Source of the DNA: Marisa cornuarietis
Taxonomy: Eukaryota > Mollusca > Gastropoda > Architaenioglossa > Ampullariidae
Reading direction: 5' to 3'
Assembly: GCA_004794655.1 (NCBI GenBank)
Contig: SMMW01000027.1
Span: 1-64,000, forward strand
DNA length: 64,000 nucleotides
Shown here one piece after another: positions 54,862 through 61,800 of the stretch. The notes under the pieces are model-generated. The model saw only the letters and a list, made by a program, of their open reading frames with translations, searched no databases and had not been told where the DNA came from. The position numbers were made by a program, and so were the translations under genes. How positions within the stretch are numbered: the stretch's first letter is position 1; every line of letters starts with the position of its first letter.

Positions 54862-55210
54862 TAAGTTTTTGGCAACACAATACATGATATTAAGCTGGTT
54901 TTGCAGACCTACAATTGTATCAGAGAAAAATATCATCAGCAAACAATAAAATGAACAGCTGCATCAAATCAGGTGTGAGTCGAATACCATGTTGTCCCTT
55001 TTGTCTTTGTTAAATCATGGATAAATAAAGAGAATAGGTTGGGGGTGCAGATTTCACCCTGTTTTAATCCTTTTGGGCAATCAAGACCTAAAGTGAGATC
55101 CCCACCAACCCTTACTCAGGCTTTAACTACTTTATACATTCTTTTGATAACGTTACACATTAAGCTCTAGCTTAATGATTTTTCCACATATACCATTTTT
55201 GACAATATGC
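54861..55210 (-). mobile_element. LINE relic, RT palm fragment from another copy
   Basis: On the minus strand the reading includes RMYKVVKA, VRVGGDLTLGLDCPKG, LKQGEICTPNLFSLFIHDL and, after a shift, RLTPDLMQLFILLFADD (FADD at 54,932-54,943), then SDTIVGLQNQLNIMY. These line up with the RT palm of the neighbouring relic (GEICSPVLFTLFINEL, LADDVALVSDT, GLQNQLNIL), so the piece comes from a separate copy of the same or a closely related element. It stops at about 54,861, where endonuclease sequence of the neighbouring copy begins in the same frame. It has several stops and shifts. Confidence 0.75.
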
Positions 55211-55236
55211 ATGTCATGTTTGCTGGATCTCTAAAA

Positions 55237-55617
55237 CTACCATTTAGATGTGTGGTTTTTTCCAATGTTCTCATTCTGTAGAATACATTTGCTTAAGTTG
55301 TGGGGAGCTCGCTGAGGCCGCCGCTTGGGCATCATATGCACACTCCCGTCTTCACTGTTTGATCGCTTTAATCCTTTATTCTCGGTGTCACGATTTTTTG
55401 GTGGCCTGCCTGATTGTATACATCGCCTACCCCCAAGAGGCATTTTTCTGCGGCTAACAGCTGTTGGTTGCACTTTAATACCACCTCACTTTATAACTGA
55501 AAATGGCTTGCAATGGTGGTCTTTACAAAAAAGGTGCATGGCTGAAACACGACCTGTTTCTGTTTTCGTTCTCTCCCACTGTGTTACAAAAGCTTCTACT
55601 GCTGGCGCATATTCATT
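55237..55617 (-). pseudogene. MULE/SWIM-like transposase gene, C-terminal part
   Basis: On the minus strand the reading begins near 55,617 with NEYAPAVEAFVTQWERTKTE and runs through VSAMHLFCKDHHCKPFSVIK to an in-frame stop near 55,476. It continues as KVQPTAVSRRK, GGRRCIQSGRPPKN, KRRPQRAPHNLSKCILQNE and stops at 55,237-55,239. The VQPTAVSRR...GRPPK...HNLS tail matches what I remember of the C-terminal end of MULE-type proteins found in many copies in marine invertebrates. It has the same strand as the N-terminal part at 56,247-57,147 and lies just beyond the inserted LINE, so both are probably one gene. The catalytic core and most of the SWIM zinc-binding region are absent. Confidence 0.5.
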
Positions 55618-56248
55618 TGTAGACTGTTTTGAGCAAGACTGGCATAGCAAAATATCTAGTAGTGACCGATTTTCATTCTACAGCTCATTTAAGTCCTCTT
55701 TAAAGCTAAGCACTTACCTAACTGACATTAAACATCTTGCTATTAGAAATTCACTAACAAGGTTTAGGCTAGGAGTTACAAACATAAATTGCCATAAGCA
55801 TCGTTACAGCAATTTGTCCACTGTTTCGTTAAAATGCCCCAATTGCGATTGCGAAGAGACTGAGTTACATTTTGTGTTCGTGTGCGCAAAATATAAAGAT
55901 CTACGACAACTGTACATTCCTGAAAAGTTCTATAAGAATCCGTCTCAGTTTCGTTTGTCTATTTTATTTGCAAGCAACTGTTTAAACTTGTTCCAAAATG
56001 TTGCCTACTATCTGTATAAAGCACTGCAGATTAGAGAAAACAAATAATTTGTGAACTACTGATATTATTATATTATATGATTAAATAGCACATTAAAAAT
56101 GTTGTATTTTTAATGAAGTAAGGACAGTGTATTTAGGTATTTTGTATTTTCATTTTTGATTCCAGATTCCCCCTACACACACTCCCCAACATCGGTTATG
56201 GGCATGAGCCAACTGAAATAAAGAACTTTGTCTTTGTCTTGTCTTGCC
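55618..56248 (+). mobile_element. 5'-truncated LINE with 3' tail, inserted in the MULE-like gene
   Basis: On the plus strand the reading is VDCFEQDWHSKISSSDRFSF, YLTDIKHLAIRNSLTRFRLG, CPNCDCEETELHFVFVCAKY and ends ALQIRENK at 56,047. This is the C-terminal domain typical of the same LINE group as the minus-strand relics, with a CPNCDCEETELHFVFVC zinc-knuckle-like motif. About 170 bp of 3' untranslated sequence follows, with AATAAA at 56,217, and it ends in the short repeat TTTGTCTTTGTCTTGTCTT (56,227-56,245), as CR1-like elements do. Coding is continuous over the 140 or so surviving residues, so this copy is younger than the minus-strand ones. The word TCATT flanks both ends (55,613-55,617 and 56,249-56,253) and could be a 5-bp target duplication. 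Confidence 0.8.
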
Positions 56249-56675
56249 TCATTAAAGGAGTATATACAGCAATCACAATTTTGTCCTTAATCAGCTCCAT
56301 TGATGCACACTTCATTTTCTGTTCATTGTTATTTTTCTCAATCACGCTATTAACAGCAGTCAGAAGGCCTTGTCCTGAAGCTGCACCATAGCTCTTCTGA
56401 AATACTTTGGTATACAGTCTGGAAAAAAGACATATTCAGAGGCCAAATACATGTAATTCTCTGTGTGCTCCATGTGAAGATTAAATTTGTACAGATTGAG
56501 AGCAGATGCTGGAGTGTGCCCTCTAGCAAACAAGTCTTTGAATTTCTGAATTGTGTCCTCTGAGACATCCTGGTGCTGCATTACTTTGGTATTCCCCATG
56601 ATTGGATGATTATGCATATGCTCAATACGCACAATCATCGGCAGAGCTGGCAAATGATGGTCACTGCTGTTTTTC
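56247..56675 (-). pseudogene. MULE-like transposase gene, second exon
   Basis: The exon starts at 56,675, after the acceptor TTGTTCCAG, and keeps frame with the previous exon: AT plus G gives Met, then KNSSDHHLPALPMIVRIEHM and HNHPIMG. The text continues DVSEDTIQKFKDLFARGHTP and NLYKFNLHMEHTENYMYLAS. A frameshift near 56,400 separates it from YGAASGQGLLTAVNSV and KDKIVIAVYTPLM. VRI-x-H-x-HNHPI, the FxxLFxxGHxPxxAL segment and the VAxxTPLM end agree with my memory of the region just before the catalytic domain of MULE-type proteins. It ends where the plus-strand LINE begins (56,247), so the catalytic domain is missing. Confidence 0.62.
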
Positions 56676-56827
56676 CTGGAACAATATATTTAGCTATGTA
56701 TCTATATGTGTTGCAAAATCACACAAAAGGTTGAATAACACTTCTGTAGATATGAGATGACATGTATGACATAGTATGCTCACAATATACAGACACAAAA
56801 TAACACTAATATTAAAACAGAACTTAC
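56676..56827 (-). other. Intron with GT-AG ends
   Basis: This 152-bp AT-rich segment begins, on the minus strand, with GTAAGTT directly after exon sequence ACTACCAT and ends TTGTTCCAG before GAAAAACAG. Removing it joins two open frames into one protein frame. The consensus donor and in-frame join make a real spliceosomal intron likely. It is direct evidence that the window is eukaryotic. Confidence 0.75.
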
Positions 56828-57147
56828 ATGGTAGTTGCTTCGACTGTCAAGGTCATTTGAGCTGGGCAATTTGTATTTTTGGAGTTTGGCTTCTCATTTG
56901 CTGTTTTACTTCTTGGTAAAGTGTTGTGCTGACACCTGTAATAGGTTTTCAGTAGGGTTCCTTTCCCAGTAACTTTGACAGTTGTTTTTATGCACCATGT
57001 AATCTGGGCCTTTTTCTTGTGTTTGTCAAACCAAGCTCTTGCATCTTCTGCAGTAGTGATGGGCAATCGTATTTCACACTTAAATTTGCCACCTTCCATT
57101 GCTGAGTACCAGCAAACATGATATTCCTGTCCTTTAGGAAGGATGGT
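56828..57147 (-). pseudogene. MULE-like transposase gene, exon with N-terminal zinc-binding domain
   Basis: On the minus strand the exon starts after the acceptor TTCTTGGCAG and reads TILPKGQEYHVCWYSAMEGG, KFKCEIRLPITTAEDARAWF, DKHKKKAQITWCIKTTVKV, then TYYRCQHNTLPRSK and NTNCPAQMTLTVEATTM. The YRCQHN...NTNCPA spacing looks like the FAR1/FLYWCH-like DNA-binding fold at the N-terminus of MULE-type proteins. The frame is open throughout, unlike the downstream parts. An earlier exon carrying the start codon should lie at higher coordinates; I could not identify it. Confidence 0.65.
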
Positions 57148-58260
57148 CTGCCAAGAATTCAACAATGATGTAAAAGCTATCAACAAGCATTTTGAATATT
57201 TAAATGCTAATTATAAACCTAAAACAGCCTATTGTCAAAAATAAAAAAATTATAAGTTTAAAATAGAGTAGTTTATTAAATATGGTTAGTTAATTTGATA
57301 TTACAATGAAAATAGTGTTTTGTTAATAATACAGCAGTAATCTACATAGTCACAGCTGACAGCATTGAGGTTGGGAAATGTTAGGGGAAGCAAAAAATAG
57401 CATAGTGCTGTATTTAGCGTTCCCTTCATTTTCTTAATACCATTAGATGCTGTTGTTGCATGATAATTAGAAAAGCAGAGAACAGTCATGCTAATTACAT
57501 AATAGTAATACATTACTTTGTGGATGATTCTGTTGTTTTCTAAAATGTTATAAATTCTCAAGATTTGTTTTCTTTCCATCATTTTTTAAACATTCTTAAT
57601 AACAATTACCATTTAATCATATTTTTGATTTAACAATTGTTGTTAATGAGTTAAGAAATGATTTTATGCAATACTGAGACAACACAAAGTATCAGTCTCT
57701 CATTCTGAAACCATAGGAAAAAGAACTGAACCTTTATTTGAGAGCCTGATATATATATATATATAGTCAAATGTACATCTGATATATTTTTGCTGGCCAA
57801 AATTAATAGAGCAAGACAATTATACGGTTTTGTGTGAAGAAAAAAAGTATAAGGCAAACCTATTTTTCTAAACCTCCCCGATCAAAAGCTAGTCTCTCTG
57901 GGATTAATTTTAAATCGCAAGAAATGTACGTAAACGTGCACATGAAGTCTGAAATTTGACAAATATATCCATACCAGCAAGTTAGGATATTCCTTGATAG
58001 GTACCCCAGATTCAGAGGGCTTTCTTGTCTAATTCGTCGCAATAGACATGATAGCTATCAAAATTGCTGTTCAGATTTTGCCAAATGCTCGTAATGCAAA
58101 ACTGATCTACAGTTGCAGCTGATGCGTGGTAAGCGCGCGAACAATGCTCCGCGGAGTCGTAGCCTTGGGAACTTCATATCGCACAGAAATCCCAAAGTTA
58201 TGTAAGACTTTGGTTTATAAAACGGCAGGACTTTCGTATGGGTGGTTTTACTAGGTCACG
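57148..58260. other. AT-rich stretch upstream of the MULE-like exons
   Basis: No coding region is recognised on either strand. It is probably intron or 5' flank of the minus-strand MULE-like gene. It holds an AT dinucleotide tract at 57,749-57,765. From about 58,090 the sequence becomes less AT-rich, with CpG words such as AAGCGCGCG and TCCGCGGAG, which could be a promoter-proximal region for a minus-strand gene. I cannot place a transcription start. Confidence 0.4.
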
Positions 58261-58373
58261 GCGGGCTGTGCTATTTTGTGGAAGGGGAGACCGGGTAGGA
58301 TCGATATTTCAGAGGGGTGTGAGGTTGGGCATTGGTTGGTGTTGTGTGTGATTTATGAAGTAGGGTTAGGGGT
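58261..58373 (+). other. G-rich tract ending in a telomere-like word
   Basis: The plus strand carries repeated runs of three or four G, in GGAAGGGGAGACCGGGTAGG and AGAGGGGTG, and then TAGGGTTAGGGG at 58,361-58,372. The last word is nearly two units of the animal telomere repeat TTAGGG. Satellite B begins at 58,374. The tract has several closely spaced G-runs that could form G-quadruplexes. Two telomere-like units can arise by chance. Confidence 0.45.
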
Positions 58374-59199
58374 GAGAGCGCTGCTTCCACATCCTAACCA
58401 CGGCCGCCAAGCTTTACATGGGGCCTCCTTATCATGGACAGCACGAGGAGCTTGAAAAACCCATGTTACCGTCTTACAAGAGACACAGAAGTATACACAC
58501 TGTGCCGCCACTACACCCTTCCCTCTATTAAGCCTTCGAGTGAACTATACGTAAAGCAATGCGTAAAACTAAGAATTGACCCATCAATTTTACACTTCAC
58601 AATAAAATTTGTCAAAATATGTTTAAAATCAGCGGTGGGCAGCATCTTCGTCTATATTACACTAAACAGTCCCGTAATGTGCTTGATGTTTTGCTAGATC
58701 TCTTCACAAACTTGTTTTATAAACCAGCTATACATCGCGACAGTCAAAACAACGAAATATTGACAAAATTTTGACATTCCCTTAAAGACTTTATTGGAGT
58801 TTGATTCGAAACAGTAGAAGTAAGTATGAACATGCATAATAGACTGTATCATTCATAGAAACTACTTGATCTTCACTTTTGTACGATCATGGTTGATGCT
58901 TCATCAAAATACCAAAAACTTTTCCGGCACCTACATCAACAAGAATAAAGAATATTACATGAATTTAAGGAGTTGGCAGTCAAAGGGTTAAATAACCGCT
59001 AACGCCAAACTTGACATAGCACGGACAGCACGTGGACCACGAAATATTCGTGCTCCTAAATTTTGCACGAAAGAGACGGGTACAGAGCGCTGCTTCCACA
59101 TCCTAACCACGGCCGCCAAGCTTTACATGGGGCCTCCTTATCATGGACAGCACGAGGAGCTTGAAAAACCCAACTAAGAATTGACCCATCAATTTTGTC
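58374..59199 (+). repeat. Satellite B, forward copies
   Basis: It begins inside a monomer at GAGCGCTGCTTCCACATCC and contains one complete monomer (the same word returns at about 59,086, 712 bp later) plus part of another. Landmarks in this orientation are GCCAAGCTTTACATGGGGCC, CAGCACGAGGAGCTTG, CTAAGAATTGACCC and GTTGGCAGTCAAAGGG. The partial second copy has an internal deletion: CTTGAAAAACCCA at 59,173 is followed directly by ACTAAGAATTGACCC, removing about 110 bp. Confidence 0.88.
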
Positions 59200-59215
59200 A
59201 ATATTCCGTTGTTTT
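59190..59215. other. Satellite B orientation switch
   Basis: Forward sequence CCCATCAATTTT is followed by GTCAATATTCCGTTG, which is the reverse-orientation monomer. Both monomers carry AATTTT at this point (forward CAATTTTACAC, reverse AAAATTTTGTC), so the join shows six bases of microhomology. Confidence 0.85.
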
Positions 59216-61205
59216 GACTGTCGCGAAGTAAAGCTGGTTTATAAAACAAGTTTGTAAAGAGATCAAGCAAAAACTCAAGCACATTACGGGACTGTTTAGT
59301 GTAATATACACGAAGATGCTGCCAACTGCTGATTTTAAACATATTTTGACAATTTTTATTGTGAAGTGTGAAATTCTTGGGTCAATTCTTAGTTTTACGC
59401 ATTGCTTTACGTATAATTCACTCGAAGGATTAATACAGAAAAGGGTGTAGCGGCGGCACAGTGTGCATACCTCTGTGTCTCTTGTAAGACATGGTAACAT
59501 GGATTTTTCAAGCTCCTCGTGCTGTCCGTGATAACGAGGCCCCATGTAAAGCTTGGCGGCTGTGGTTAGGATGTGGAAGCAGCGCTCTGTACCCGTCTCT
59601 TTCGTGCAATACTTAGGAGCACGAATATTTCGTGGTCCACGTGCTGTCCGTGCAATGTCATGTTTGGCTTTAGCGGTTATTTAACTCTTTAACTGCCAAC
59701 TCCTTTAATTCATGTTATATTCTTTATTCTTGTTGATGTAGGTGCCGGAAAAGTTGTTCCTGCAATATTTTGATGAAGCATCAAACGTGATCTTCATACA
59801 AAAGTGAAGATCAAGTAGTGCCTTTGAATGATACAGTCTATTATGGATGTTTTCATTTATTACTACTGATTTTAAACAAACTTCAATGAAGTCTTTACGG
59901 GATTGTCAAAATTTAGTCAATATTCCGTTGTTTTGACTGTCGCGAAGTAAAGCTGGTTTATAAAACAAGTTTGTAAAGAGATCTAGCAAAGCCTCAAGCA
60001 CATTACGGGACTGTTTAGTGTAATATAGACGAAGATGCTGCCCACCGCTGATTTTAAACATATTTTGACAATTTTTATTGTGAAGTGTAAAGTTGATGGG
60101 TCAATTCTTAGTTTTACGCATTGCTTTACGTATAATTCACTCGAAGGCTTATTTGAGGGAAGGGTGTAGCGGCGGCACAGTGTGCATACCTCTGTGTCTC
60201 TTGTAAGACATGGTAACATGGGTTTTTCAATCTCCTAGTGCTGTCCGTGATAACGAGACCCCATGTAAAGCTTGGCGGCTGTGGTTAGGATGTGGAAGCA
60301 GCGCTCTGTACCCGTCTCTTTCGTGATATACTAAGGACCACGAATATTTCGTGGTCCACGTGCTGTCCGTGCTATGTCAAGTTTGGCGTTAGCGGTTATT
60401 TAACCCTTTAACTGCCAACTCATTTAATTCATAAAATATTCTTTATTCTTGCTGATGTAGGTGCCGAAAAAGTTGTTCCTGTAATATTTTGATGAAGCAT
60501 CAACCGTGATCTTCGTACAAAAGTGAAGATCAAGTAGTTTCTTTGAATGATACAGTCTATTATGCATGTTCACGCTTACTTCTACTGTTTCAAACCAAAC
60601 TTCAATAAAATCGATTCGGGATTGTCAAAATTTTGTCAATATTCCGTTGTTTTGACTGTCGCGAAGTAAAGCTGGTTTATAAAACAAGTTTGTAAAGAGA
60701 TCTAGCAAAACCTCAAGCACATTACGGGACTGTTTAGTGTAATATAGACGAAGATGCTGCCAACCGCTGATTTTAAACATATTTTGACAATTTTATTGTG
60801 AAGTGTAAAATTGATGGGTCAATTCTTAGTTTTACGCATTGCTTTACGTATAGTTCACTCGAAGGATTAATACAGGGAAGGGTGTAGCGGCGGCACAGTG
60901 TGCATACCTCTGTGTCTCTTGTAAGACATGGAAACATGGGTTTTTCAAGCTCCTCGTGCTGTCCGTGATAACGAGGCCCCATGTAAAGCTTGGCGCTGTG
61001 GTTAGGATGTGGAAGCAGCGCTCTGTACCCGTCTCTTTCGTGCAATACTTAGGAGCACGAACATTTCGTGGTCCACGTGCTGTCCGTGCTATGTCAAGTT
61101 TGGCGTTAGCGGTTATTTAACCCTTTAACTGCCAACTCCTTTAATTCATAATATATTCTTTATTCTTGTTAATGTAGGTGCCGGAAAAGTTGTTCCTGCA
61201 ATATT

Positions 61206-61249
61206 TTGATGAAGCATCAACCGTGATCTTCATACAAAAGTGAAGATCA
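61206..61249 (-). repeat. Tandem hairpins in satellite B (representative copy)
   Basis: TTGATG-AAG-CATCAA (61,206-61,220) is followed three bases later by TGATCTTCA, an 8-base loop TACAAAAG and TGAAGATCA (61,224-61,249), a perfect 9-bp stem. The pair recurs in every reverse copy, near 59,770, 60,490, 61,930, 62,625 and 63,340. Three copies have the full 9-bp stem, two have A to G at one stem base (a G-U pair if transcribed), and one (near 62,640) has a mismatch. The forward copy near 58,870 lost part of the second arm. Confidence 0.8.
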
Positions 61250-61772
61250 AGTAGTTCCTTTGAATGATACAGTCTATTATGCATGTTTTCATTTATTACT
61301 ACTGATTTTAAACAAACTTCAATGAAGTCTTTACGGGATTGTCAAAATTTTGTCAATATTCCGTTGTTTTGACTGTCGCGAAGTAAAGCTGGTTTATAAA
61401 ACAAGTTTGTAAAGAGATCTAGCAAAACCTCAAGCACATTACGGGACTGTTTAGTGTAATATAGACGAAGATGCTGCCCACCGCTGATTTTAAACATATT
61501 TTGACAATTTTTATTGTGAAGTGTGAAATTCATGGGTCAATTCTTAGTTTTACGCATTGCTTTACGTATAGTTCACTCGAAGGATTAATACAGGGAAGGG
61601 TGTAGCGGCGGCACAGTGTGCATACCTCTGTGTCTCTTGCAAGACATGGAAACATGGGTTTTTCAAGCTCCTCGTGCTGTCCGTGATAACGAGGCCCCAT
61701 GTAAAGCTTGGCGGCTGTGGTTAGGATGTGGAAGCAGCGCTCTGTACCCGTCTCTTTCGTGCAATACTTAGG

Positions 61773-61800
61773 AGCACGAATATTTCGTGGTCCACGTGCT
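61773..61800. repeat. Nested palindrome with CACGTG in satellite B (representative copy)
   Basis: AGCACG (61,773-61,778) and CGTGCT (61,795-61,800) bound a 28-bp element. Inside it lie CACGAA-TAT-TTCGTG and GTGG-T-CCAC, and it ends with CACGTG. The element recurs in the other copies with few changes. It could form a small cruciform or be a protein-binding cluster; the sequence does not decide. Confidence 0.7.

Noticed and set aside
55325..55611. Upstream part of the 240-codon plus-strand frame as LINE coding sequence
   Set aside because: Only the part from about 55,618 matches LINE C-terminal sequence. The rest is antisense to the MULE-like tail and is open by chance.
57301..58042. Minus-strand frames upstream of the MULE-like exons as its first exon
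   Set aside because: No similarity to the family's N-terminus and no convincing donor site leading into 57,147.
61755..61775. CENP-B box in satellite B (TTTCGTGCAATACTTAGG)
   Set aside because: It has TTCG, the central A and the following C at the expected spacing but lacks the GGG of the core CGGG, so it does not meet the minimal motif.
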